From: JANXXV01 sp038200305
Lineage (GTDB): Bacteria > Acidobacteriota > Terriglobia > Bryobacterales > Bryobacteraceae
DNA: 64,000 nt
Reading direction: 5' to 3'
NCBI GenBank assembly: GCA_038200305.1
Contig: JBBPYD010000065.1
Span: forward strand, 1 to 64,000
Position numbers and translations under genes: made by a program. Position 1 is the first letter of the stretch. Every line of letters starts with the position of its first letter. This document shows, piece by piece, positions 25,048 through 33,499 of this stretch. The notes beneath the pieces are model-generated. The model worked only from the letters and a program-made list of their open reading frames with translations, was not told where the DNA came from and made no database searches.

Positions 25048-25965
25048 ATGTCCATTGTTGTGGTTGGCTCTGTAGCCTATGACGGTGTCGAAACACCCCA
25101 CGGCCGCGTAGAGCGGATGCTAGGGGGCGCATGCACGTATATCTCGCTTTCCGCTAGCTTTTTCAATCCGGTGAAAGTTGTCGCAGTGGTGGGAGACGAC
25201 TTCGATCAAGCCGATTTTGATTTTCTGGAGAGCCGGAATATCGATTTGGCGGGTTTGGAGCGGGTGCCCGGCAAAACCTTCTTCTGGGAAGGAGTATATT
25301 CGGAGGATATGAACGACCGCACTACCGTGCGGACCGACCTGAACGTTTTCGCGGATTTCCAGCCGAAGTTGCCCGAGGCTTACAAGAAGGCCCCCTATCT
25401 ATTGTTGGGTAACATCCAGCCGGCGCTGCAGAAGAGCGTCCGCGATCAGATGAACGGGGTTCGCCTGGTGGGCGGCGACACGATGAACTACTGGATCAAC
25501 GATTACAGGGAAGAATTGCTGGGCACGTTAAAAGACTGGGATTTCCTGTTGATCAACGATAGTGAGGCGCGGCTGCTATCCGGCGAATCCAACTTGCGCA
25601 AAGCGGCTGAAAAAATTCTGGCGATGGGGCCGAACACGTTGGTGATCAAACGCGGGGAATACGGTGCAATGCTGTTCCGGCGGGACCAGTTCTTCGTAGT
25701 GCCGGGATACCTGCTGGAACAGGTTTTCGATCCTACCGGCGCCGGAGATTGTTTTGCGGGCGGATTCATTGGCTATCTTGCTGCCTGCGGTCTGGATCTA
25801 AAAAAAGACCACGTGGACCGGAAAGAATTGAGCCGCGCGGTGATTTACGGCTCTGTAATGGGTAGCTTCTGCTGTGAGCAATTTGGCGTGGACCGGTTCC
25901 GCACGCTAACCCGTACCGAAATTGATGCCCGTTTCCAAGAGTTTAAAACCTTCACGGATTTCTAA
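25048..25965 (+). CDS. PfkB family carbohydrate kinase
   Basis: Ribokinase-fold sugar or nucleoside kinase of 305 residues; the exact substrate cannot be told. The N-terminal motif region (GSVAYDGVETPHG, GGACTYIS) and the C-terminal PfkB signature DPTGAGDCFAGGFIG at about residues 232-246 are clear; the aspartate in GAGD is the catalytic base. A GGAGG motif touches the ATG with no spacer and a TACAAT hexamer ends 7 nt upstream of it, so it may be translated from an almost leaderless message. Overlaps the next gene by 41 bp. Confidence 0.9.
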   Translation: MSIVVVGSVAYDGVETPHGRVERMLGGACTYISLSASFFNPVKVVAVVGDDFDQADFDFLESRNIDLAGLERVPGKTFFWEGVYSEDMNDRTTVRTDLNVFADFQPKLPEAYKKAPYLLLGNIQPALQKSVRDQMNGVRLVGGDTMNYWINDYREELLGTLKDWDFLLINDSEARLLSGESNLRKAAEKILAMGPNTLVIKRGEYGAMLFRRDQFFVVPGYLLEQVFDPTGAGDCFAGGFIGYLAACGLDLKKDHVDRKELSRAVIYGSVMGSFCCEQFGVDRFRTLTRTEIDARFQEFKTFTDF

Positions 25966-27529
25966 AAAGTCCCCGGCTCAACGGCCTGCTTCCGGAATCT
26001 TCGCGCTGGTGATGGTGTTTCTGCTGCTAGCGGGTATCGGGATTTCTGCCGCGGCCTGGTTCTACAGTCAGGGTTATCTACTCTATTACGGGGATGCCGA
26101 AGCGCATCTGAACATCGCTCGCCGGATCGTGGATTCGCGAAATCCGGGATATGACCAAATTGGGACGGTGTGGCTTCCATTACCGCATCTGTTAATGCTG
26201 CCGTTTGTGCGGTCTGACGAGTTGTGGCGCACGGGCCTGGCGGGCACAATTCCGGGTGTGACGTGCTTCGTAATGGCGGGGATGATGCTGTTCGCGGCAG
26301 TGCGGCGGATTTTTCAGAGCACGGCTGCGGCGTTCTGCTCAGCGGCGCTGTTCGCGCTGAACCCGAATTTGCTCTACCTGCAGTCGATCCCGATGACGGA
26401 GCCGGTGTTTTTTATGGCACTCTGCGGATTGCTGTACTGCACCGTCGCATTCCACGGCACGCAATCGATCTGGCCGGTGCTGGGCGCGGGGGTGTTCTCC
26501 ATTGCGGCATCGTTGACCAGGTATGAAGGCTGGTGGCTGATCCCGTTTGTGGCGCTCTATTTCTTATTCGCCTCGAAAAAACACCGGGTTCGCGATGCTG
26601 TGCTGTTCGGCATCATAGCGAGTCTGGCCCCGCTTTACTGGTTGGGGCATAACTGGTGGTACTACGGCACATTTTTTGAGTTTTATTATGGGCCGTATTC
26701 AGCCCGGGGCGTCTATCAGAAGGCGCTGGATGCCGGGATGGCCCGGTATCCCGGCGACCACGAATGGGGAAAAGCAATCTATTACTTCGGCTCGGCCGCG
26801 CAGCTCACGGTGGGTCCGGTTCTGCTGATCATGGGCTCGGCGGGTCTGCTGGCTGCGGTGGTGAAGCGTGCGTTTTGGCCGGTGCTGTTCCTTCTGCTGC
26901 CGCCGTTGTTCTACATGCTTAGCATGTACTCGTCCGGGACACCGATCTTTGTTCCGCACCTGTGGCCGCACGGATTCTACAACACCCGTTATGGGTTGGC
27001 GGTGCTGCCGCTGCTGGCATTTGGCGGAGGCGCGATTGTCGCGATTTTACCGGACCGGTTCCGAACCATGGCCGCATCCATCGTGATCTTAGCCGGCATT
27101 ATTCCCTGGCTGGCCTATCCGAAAGCGGAAAACTGGATCTGCTGGAAAGAGAGCCAGGTGAACTGGATAGCACGAGGGGCTTGGACGCGGGAGGCGGCCG
27201 ATTATCTGCGCGATCATTTTGCCCCAGGCGATACCGTGTTTGCGGGGTTCGGAGATCAGACGGGAATCATTCGTGAAGCGGGTATTCCGCTCCATTCCAC
27301 CCTGCACGATGGAGATAATCCACAGTGGATGGCTGCGGTGGCCAGACCCGATCTCTTCCTACGCTCGGAATGGGCGGTGGCGATTTCGGGTGACACGGTT
27401 ACAGCCACAATGGATAGAGCGGAGAAGAACGGGTTACACTATCGTTGTGTGAAAATGATCTCTGTTAAAGACGCGCCTGTGATCGAGATTTTTCGACGCG
27501 AACCGCGGCGGCCAGTCCCGGTTCCATGA
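25925..27529 (+). CDS. GT-C type membrane glycosyltransferase
   Basis: Multi-span membrane protein of 534 residues. A first helix at about residues 25-45 is followed by an acidic pair in YYGDAEAHLNIAR, the usual metal or donor-binding position in the GT-C fold, and then about ten hydrophobic segments. It probably uses a polyprenyl-phosphate sugar outside the membrane; acceptor unknown. The start at 25925 overlaps the kinase gene and a later start is possible. Its stop overlaps dapF as ATGA, so it is in one operon with dapF and the UDP-sugar dehydrogenase. Confidence 0.8.
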   Translation: MPVSKSLKPSRISKKSPAQRPASGIFALVMVFLLLAGIGISAAAWFYSQGYLLYYGDAEAHLNIARRIVDSRNPGYDQIGTVWLPLPHLLMLPFVRSDELWRTGLAGTIPGVTCFVMAGMMLFAAVRRIFQSTAAAFCSAALFALNPNLLYLQSIPMTEPVFFMALCGLLYCTVAFHGTQSIWPVLGAGVFSIAASLTRYEGWWLIPFVALYFLFASKKHRVRDAVLFGIIASLAPLYWLGHNWWYYGTFFEFYYGPYSARGVYQKALDAGMARYPGDHEWGKAIYYFGSAAQLTVGPVLLIMGSAGLLAAVVKRAFWPVLFLLLPPLFYMLSMYSSGTPIFVPHLWPHGFYNTRYGLAVLPLLAFGGGAIVAILPDRFRTMAASIVILAGIIPWLAYPKAENWICWKESQVNWIARGAWTREAADYLRDHFAPGDTVFAGFGDQTGIIREAGIPLHSTLHDGDNPQWMAAVARPDLFLRSEWAVAISGDTVTATMDRAEKNGLHYRCVKMISVKDAPVIEIFRREPRRPVPVP

Positions 27530-28308
27530 AAATCCCTTTTACCAAAGCCCACGGGGCTAAGAATGATTTTTTGCTCACTTGGGCCAGCGAGGTATCAGGG
27601 CAAAATTTGAGCGCAACCACCCAGGCCATTTGCGACCGGCATACCGGGGCAGGGGCCGACGGTTGGCTGGTGGTTTCGCCAGGTCCGGACGGCTGCCATG
27701 GCCAGATTCGACTGTTCAATCCAGATGGAAGCGAGCCTGAGATGTCTGGAAACGGCACGCGTTGTGCCGCCGCATTTCTAATTGACGCTGGACTGGCCGA
27801 CACAGAGATCGAAATTTTAACGGGCGCAGGCAGGAAACAACTCCGGCTTATGGAGCGTTCCGGCTGTAAGTACCTTTTTGAGATGAATATGGGCCGGGCT
27901 GCAGTTGAAGAACTGTGGGGGACTCTGTTGGGTCTGCCGGTAACGGTCCTCAATGTCGGGAATCCGCAATGTGCCGTCTTCGTGGACGACTTTCCCGCGG
28001 ACTGGGAAGAAATGGGAGCGCGCATTGAGTCAAATGCCCGTTTTCCCAAGAGGAGCAACGTATCCTTTGTAAGAGTGGTGGACGAGCACACCATTGAGGT
28101 GAGGTTCTTTGAGCGTGGCGTGGGCGTCACGATGAGCTCAGGAACGGGCTCGACAGGGGCGGCTGCCGCAGCCATTGCGCGCGGTGAAGTGAAGAGTCCA
28201 GTAACGATCAAAACTCCGGCAGGCCCCCTGGAGTTTCGGGTAGAAGAGGACGATTTGTACCTTATTGGCCCTGCTGAAATCGTTGTAAAAGGTGAATTCT
28301 TTCTGTGA
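27526..28308 (+). CDS. dapF: Diaminopimelate epimerase with Cys-to-Ser change
   Basis: Converts LL- to meso-diaminopimelate for lysine and peptidoglycan. Fold motifs are present: GAKNDFLL at the start, the first catalytic cysteine Cys80 in GNGTRCAA, and the ERG motif. The second catalytic cysteine, normally in the (A/S)CGTG segment, is replaced by Ser205 (MSSGTGSTG). Two-base racemisation needs two thiols, so activity may be altered, one-sided or directed at another substrate. 260 residues, coupled by ATGA and GTGA overlaps to its neighbours, so it looks maintained, not decayed. Confidence 0.88.
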   Translation: MKIPFTKAHGAKNDFLLTWASEVSGQNLSATTQAICDRHTGAGADGWLVVSPGPDGCHGQIRLFNPDGSEPEMSGNGTRCAAAFLIDAGLADTEIEILTGAGRKQLRLMERSGCKYLFEMNMGRAAVEELWGTLLGLPVTVLNVGNPQCAVFVDDFPADWEEMGARIESNARFPKRSNVSFVRVVDEHTIEVRFFERGVGVTMSSGTGSTGAAAAAIARGEVKSPVTIKTPAGPLEFRVEEDDLYLIGPAEIVVKGEFFL

Positions 28309-29609
28309 CTGTAGAAGAAAAGCTGAAAGCAAAGATCATTTCCCGGGACGCACAGGTTGGTGTGATCGGCCTCGGTTACGTCGGCCTGCCGCTGGCGGTT
28401 GAGTTCGCTAAAGCCGGGTTCACTGTGACTGGTATCGACAATCAACAGTCGAAAGTGGATCTGGTGAATAAGGGTGAGTCGTATATTCAAGACATCCCGA
28501 CGGAGATGCTGGCCGCTTTGGTGAAAGGTGGGAAGCTGAAGGCTACCAGCGATTTCTCCGTAGTTGCCAATCTGGATACGATCGATATCTGCGTGCCGAC
28601 GCCGCTACGTAAGACGAAAGATCCGGATATGAGCTACATTGTGGCGGCATCTCAAGAGATTGCGAAGTATTTCCACGCGGGGATGCTGGTGATCTTGGAG
28701 TCGACTACATATCCCGGCACAACCGACGAGCTTGTTCTACCGATGTTGGAGCGCGACGATCTAAAGGTTGGCAGGGACTTCTTTCTATGCTTTTCGCCGG
28801 AGCGCGTGGACCCTGGGAATCCGAAGTATCAGACGATCAATATCCCTAAAGTGGTGGGCGGGATTACCGAAACGTGTACGAGTATGGGCGCGTTGTTTTA
28901 TGGACAAGCGTTGGAGAAAGTGGTGCCGGTGAGTTCCACGCGCGTCGCCGAAATGGTGAAGCTGCTGGAAAATACTTTTCGGATGATCAACATCGGGCTT
29001 GTGAACGAGATGGCGTTAATGTGCGACAAGATGGGCATCAATGTGTGGGAAGTGATCGAAGCGGCGGCGACGAAACCGTTCGGGTTTATGCCGTTCTTCC
29101 CAGGCCCAGGGCTCGGCGGGCATTGTATTCCCATCGATCCGTTTTATCTTTCGTGGAAGAGCAAGCAGTCGGGAATTGAAGCGCGATTTATTGAGCTGGC
29201 CGGGTATATCAATGGCCAGATGCCGCACTTTGTGGTGGACAAAGTGCAGAATGCGTTGAACGATCACAGCAAGCCCCTGCGTGGATCGCATGTTCATATT
29301 CTTGGAATGGCGTACAAGAGGGATATCGACGATGTGCGCGAATCACCGGCACTGGACATTTTGCATTTGTTGAAGCAACGCGGGGCAAAGATGACGTACA
29401 GCGACCCGTTCGTGCCACATATTCACATGGATGGCATACGGTTCTGTGCCGACGATCCGAACACAATGGCGGCACTGGCGGATTGCGTTGTGATTGCGAC
29501 CGATCACACGGATTTCGATTATGAGAATGTGGTGGCGACGTCGAAATTGATCGTGGATACGCGGAACGCGCTGAAGGGTGTGGTTTCGGACAAGATTGTG
29601 CGGCTGTGA
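28305..29609 (+). CDS. UDP-N-acetyl-hexosamine/UDP-glucose 6-dehydrogenase family
   Basis: NAD-dependent nucleotide-sugar dehydrogenase of the WecC/WbpA type, oxidising C6 of a UDP-sugar for surface polysaccharide synthesis. The N-terminal Rossmann motif is GVIGLGYVGLPLAVEFA at about residues 19-35, and the catalytic cysteine is in GPGLGGHCIPIDPFYL near residue 270. 434 residues is typical of UDP-GlcNAc/UDP-ManNAc dehydrogenases. The start GTG overlaps the dapF stop (GTGA). Precise sugar specificity is not determinable here. Confidence 0.92.
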   Translation: MTVEEKLKAKIISRDAQVGVIGLGYVGLPLAVEFAKAGFTVTGIDNQQSKVDLVNKGESYIQDIPTEMLAALVKGGKLKATSDFSVVANLDTIDICVPTPLRKTKDPDMSYIVAASQEIAKYFHAGMLVILESTTYPGTTDELVLPMLERDDLKVGRDFFLCFSPERVDPGNPKYQTINIPKVVGGITETCTSMGALFYGQALEKVVPVSSTRVAEMVKLLENTFRMINIGLVNEMALMCDKMGINVWEVIEAAATKPFGFMPFFPGPGLGGHCIPIDPFYLSWKSKQSGIEARFIELAGYINGQMPHFVVDKVQNALNDHSKPLRGSHVHILGMAYKRDIDDVRESPALDILHLLKQRGAKMTYSDPFVPHIHMDGIRFCADDPNTMAALADCVVIATDHTDFDYENVVATSKLIVDTRNALKGVVSDKIVRL

Positions 29610-29630
29610 GGTATTGCCCAGAACGGGTCA

Positions 29631-30983
29631 TCAGTCTGGGCTCTCCATCCCCATCTGGGACAGGCGGTACCGCAACGCATTGCGAGTAATGCCGAGCAAG
29701 CGCGCGGCCTGGCTCTTGTTGCCGTCGGCTCGGCGGAGGGCTTCACGGATAATCGACTTTTCGTAATCGTCCAAGCTGACGCCGTCGGGTAGAAAATGTT
29801 CGGCTTGGGTGGCGCGGGCGCGCGACGTATCGAGCTTGATGTCGGCGGCATCCAGCACCGGGTTGGAACTCAGCACGATACTACGCTCGATTACATTTTC
29901 GAGCTCGCGTACATTGCCGGGCCAACTGTACGCAATCAGCTTTTGCATGGCGCCTTCTGTGATTTTCACTTCGCGTCCGGTCATTTCCGTGGCGACCTTT
30001 TTTGCGAAATGTTCGGCGAGGAAGGGAATGTCTTCTTTGCGCTCACGGAGGGCCGGTATGTTCATGGGGAGAACGTTGAGCCGGTAGTACAGGTCTTCGC
30101 GGAAAGTGCCGTTTTCCAGTGCAACCCGGAGATCCACGTTCGTCGCCGCGAGAACGCGGACGTCGATATGCCGCGTCTTGTTGCTGCCGAGGCGCTCAAT
30201 CTCCCGCTCCTGAAGCACGCGGAGGAGTTTGACCTGAATCGATGGTGGGACATCGCCGATTTCATCCAGGAAGACAGTGCCGGTGTCGGCGAATTCGAAC
30301 TTACCTGGCTTGGTGGCTTGCGCACCGGTGAAAGCTCCTTTTTCATAGCCGAACAGTTCGCTCTCCATTAGATTTTCCGGGAGCGCGGTGCAATTGATTT
30401 TGACGAAAGGCTTGTCGCGGCGGGGGGAGTGAAAGTGGATCGCGCGCGCGATGAGGTCTTTCCCAACACCGCTTTCGCCCGCGAGCAGAACGGTGGCGCG
30501 GGTGGGAGCTACACGCATGATGGTGGCAAACACTTCCTGCATGACGCCGCTGCGGCCCACGATGTTGTCGAATGCATAGCGCTGTCCGAGCTCTTCGCGG
30601 AGCTGTCGATTTTCATTGCGAAGAGCGCCGACTTCAAGCGCCTTATTCACGACGGTCATCAGGTGATCCAGCGAGAACGGCTTCAGCAGAAAATCGGCGG
30701 CACCGGCCTTCATGGCTTCCACCGCGTTCTCAATGGTGCCGAATGCCGTGACTACGATCACCGGGACAAGCAAGTTCTGGCGGCGGATATTCGCCAGGAA
30801 TTCGAGGCCATCCATGCCGGGAAGGCGAAGATCGGTGATAATGAGGCCAGCGCGATCGGCTTTGCGCAATCCATCTTCGGCAGTGCCGGCCTGGTCCACT
30901 TCGAACCCAGCGGAACGGAGTTGGAGTTCCATCACACGGCGGAGCTTTTCTTCATCTTCGACGATCAGGATGCGCGGAGTCAT
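29631..30983 (-). CDS. Sigma-54-dependent response regulator, NtrC family
   Basis: Three domains: receiver (about 1-120, phospho-acceptor Asp in TDLRLPGMDG), AAA+ sigma-54 activator (about 135-375) and a C-terminal Fis-type helix-turn-helix (about 405-450, GNKSQAARLLGITRNALRYR). The activator surface motif GAFTGA is intact. The Walker A reads GESGVGKDL where most members have GESGTGKEL. No histidine kinase gene is adjacent, so its signal is unknown. It is convergent with the UDP-sugar dehydrogenase and lies downstream of the ClC remnant on the same strand. Confidence 0.94.
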   Translation of the reverse strand: MTPRILIVEDEEKLRRVMELQLRSAGFEVDQAGTAEDGLRKADRAGLIITDLRLPGMDGLEFLANIRRQNLLVPVIVVTAFGTIENAVEAMKAGAADFLLKPFSLDHLMTVVNKALEVGALRNENRQLREELGQRYAFDNIVGRSGVMQEVFATIMRVAPTRATVLLAGESGVGKDLIARAIHFHSPRRDKPFVKINCTALPENLMESELFGYEKGAFTGAQATKPGKFEFADTGTVFLDEIGDVPPSIQVKLLRVLQEREIERLGSNKTRHIDVRVLAATNVDLRVALENGTFREDLYYRLNVLPMNIPALRERKEDIPFLAEHFAKKVATEMTGREVKITEGAMQKLIAYSWPGNVRELENVIERSIVLSSNPVLDAADIKLDTSRARATQAEHFLPDGVSLDDYEKSIIREALRRADGNKSQAARLLGITRNALRYRLSQMGMESPD

Positions 30984-31055
30984 GAGCGGGAATTTGGGCT
31001 TGGGCCTTAATCGAAGATAACAGTGATTGGTTCTAATCCGCGAACTTGCCTTGGC

Positions 31056-32900
31056 TTAGCGGATAACATCTGCCTCGCGGCGGGATTTAGCCTGAAACGG
31101 AAGACGGATTCGCAGAACGCGTTCGCGATCCCGCTCCTCAGAGAGAGCCCTGGTACGCGCGCGGAGGAGATCTTCGAGGGAGATCATTCCCAGCAGCTTT
31201 CGATCCGGACTTCTATCAACCACTGGAAATCTGGTTAGTCCTTTGTCGGCCATGCGCGAGACGACGATACGCAAGGGCTCATCTGGATACGCCATCACCG
31301 GCTCGGAATTCATATGCTCGCGGATAGATTGAGGACTCTTTTCGTGCGCATCGCTCGAAAGCAGCTTGGCCAAGATCTTGCGGGAAAGCACACCGGCAAG
31401 CCGGTTCTGGTCATCCACGACCGGGTACAGGTGTTGGCCGTGCTGGCGGTGCGACGTATTCATCAGGTGGCGTGCGTCGTCAAGAGAGTGATCGGCGGAA
31501 AATGCAATCAAGCTGGTACGCATGGTTTCCTTCGCCAGCAGGATTTCCAGCGGATCCATTGAGTATTCCCTGCTCAGGTGGAAACCGCGGCGCGCGATCT
31601 TTTCCGTAAGAATGGAGCGTTTCAAAGCCAGCACGGTGGTAGCGTGAGCGAGGAAACAGGCGACCATTAGCGGTACTATCATGTTGATTCGTGCGTGAGC
31701 TCAATGGCGAATACGATTGCGGTCAGGGGGGAGCGCATGGTACCGCCAAGAATTGCGCCCATACTGACTAGCGGCCAGAAACCCAGGCCAAGGGACGGCA
31801 GGAACATCCCTTCCACGCCGCCGAGGGCCGCGCCCATCATCAGTAATGGCGCGAGGACTCCACCGGACGTTCCCGATCCAAGAGCGACAACCCATATAAT
31901 GGACTTCACCAGCAAGACGCCTGCGATGACAGTCCTTGGTACATCCGATTGAAGAAATGCCGCGATCGTTTCGAAGCCGATCCCAAGCGCCTGCGGGAAG
32001 ATCAATCCACCGGCGCCGATCACCAAGCCACCAATAGCGGGCCACCACATCCAATGGATTGGTAATTTCTGAAACGCATCCTCCGCCGCGTATACGCCTG
32101 CTGGGAGCACGATGGAGAGCAGGCCCGCCAGTAAACCCGCGGCCACGCATCCCTTCAGCCCCTCCGGGCCAATAAATGCGGGATGCGCTGGAACAGGAAA
32201 GAGTGGACCGAGGCCGAGCAGGCAGCGGCGGGCTGCGCCGGCGGTAATACTTGCCAACGCTACCGGTATTGCGCTCCGCGGCTTCCACTCAAACAGGAGG
32301 AGCTCAATACCAGCAACACCGATGCCAGCGGCGCAGCAAACGTCGCCGACATACCTGCGGCGGCTCCGGCAACCAACAAGTTTTCCGTTCGGTGCTGGTG
32401 AGATGAAAGAACTGGGCGACGATGGAGCCGAATGTTCCACCAGTCATGATGATTGGACCTTCCGCGCCGAACGGTCCGCCCGAGCCAATTGAAATGGCCG
32501 AAGCGATCGGCTTCAAGACGGCAAGCCGCGGCGCCACACGGCTGCCGTTGATCAAAATGGATTCGATTGCTTCCGGAATCCCGTGTCCTCGAATTCTCTC
32601 GGAGCCGTAGCGCGCCATAAATCCAATCACGAGTGCTCCAATCACGGGCACACCGGCCGCAAACAGACCAAGATGATTGCCCACCGGTGAAACGAGCGAC
32701 GCATCCCAGCGCTGAAAGTAGAAGAGGTTTGTAAACAATCCGATGAGCCGAAGAAGTCCCCATGCGACCAGGGTGCTCAATAAGCCGATGACAATGGCGA
32801 GAGCCGATATCGGGATCAGGCGGAGCGATTTAGTGAGGTCGCCAAGTACACCCGATTCGACGGCGTCGCGTTCATCTTCGATCGCTCGAGTTCGGCTCAT
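31056..32900 (-). pseudogene. ClC chloride channel with CBS domains, three frameshifts
   Basis: Voltage-gated-chloride-channel family protein of about 610 codons in total. The selectivity-filter motif GSGGPFGAEGPI is intact in the first segment. The frame then changes near 32385 (after TSTERKT, resuming LLVAGAAAGMSATFAAPLAS), near 32310 (resuming ELLLFEWKP) and near 31680 (after VFAIELTH, resuming NMIVPLMVACFLAH). All three shifts have the same sense, as if one base was lost each time. The C-terminal part has two CBS-type repeats. The start overlaps the MarR gene (ATGA). A decayed gene is the simplest reading; repeated sequencing slips are the alternative. Confidence 0.82.
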
Positions 32901-33355
32901 GCGACCTCCTTGTGCCGTTGTTGCAGTGAAGCCATAAGTTTCTTTAAAGCTTTGGCGAGCTCTGGCCCGGTGGTCTCCAGTTCTTCGTGATGCGCAACGG
33001 AGAGTTTACTTAGCAGTTTCTCACCCACAGGCGTTAACGTTACGATCACTTCACGCCGACCTTCCGAACCGTGCGTCTTCTTGATAGCGCCACGCTCGCA
33101 TGACCGATTTATTAACTCGACGGCGCTGTGGTGCTGGATCAACAGGCGGGAAGCCAGTTCGGCGATGGTAGGACGCTGACCGGGAGGCAATCCCTTGATA
33201 GCGAGCAGAAGCTGATGCTGCTGTGATTCCAGGTGATTCGCGCGGGCAGCCTGCCCACTGAAGTGGAGAAACTTCCGAATTTGGTAGCGAAACTCGGCCA
33301 GAGATGGATACTCGGCGATGGAGAGATCGCCGGAAGAGGAGGGTTGATCGCTCAT
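32897..33355 (-). CDS. MarR family transcriptional regulator
   Basis: Winged-helix dimeric regulator of 152 residues. The DNA-binding core runs PTIAELASRLLIQHHSAVELINR, followed by the wing GREVIVTLTPVGEKLL. It is the first gene of a leftward pair with the ClC channel, its stop overlapping the channel start as ATGA, so it probably controlled that channel. The partner is now frameshifted while this gene is intact. Ligand unknown. Divergent from the TonB receptor with about 140 bp between the starts. Confidence 0.9.
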   Translation of the reverse strand: MSDQPSSSGDLSIAEYPSLAEFRYQIRKFLHFSGQAARANHLESQQHQLLLAIKGLPPGQRPTIAELASRLLIQHHSAVELINRSCERGAIKKTHGSEGRREVIVTLTPVGEKLLSKLSVAHHEELETTGPELAKALKKLMASLQQRHKEVA

Positions 33356-33499
33356 ATTTATCTCGTATCACGACATTGTTGACCAAAGTATCTCCCAGAA
33401 CTGCGGTAGCAGTTGCATTTGAGTTATCGCGAGGTATATAGTACTCGAAGCTGACCGGCAGGGGTGATATTTGCCGGTCAAATTTCGGGGGCTTCCGGT

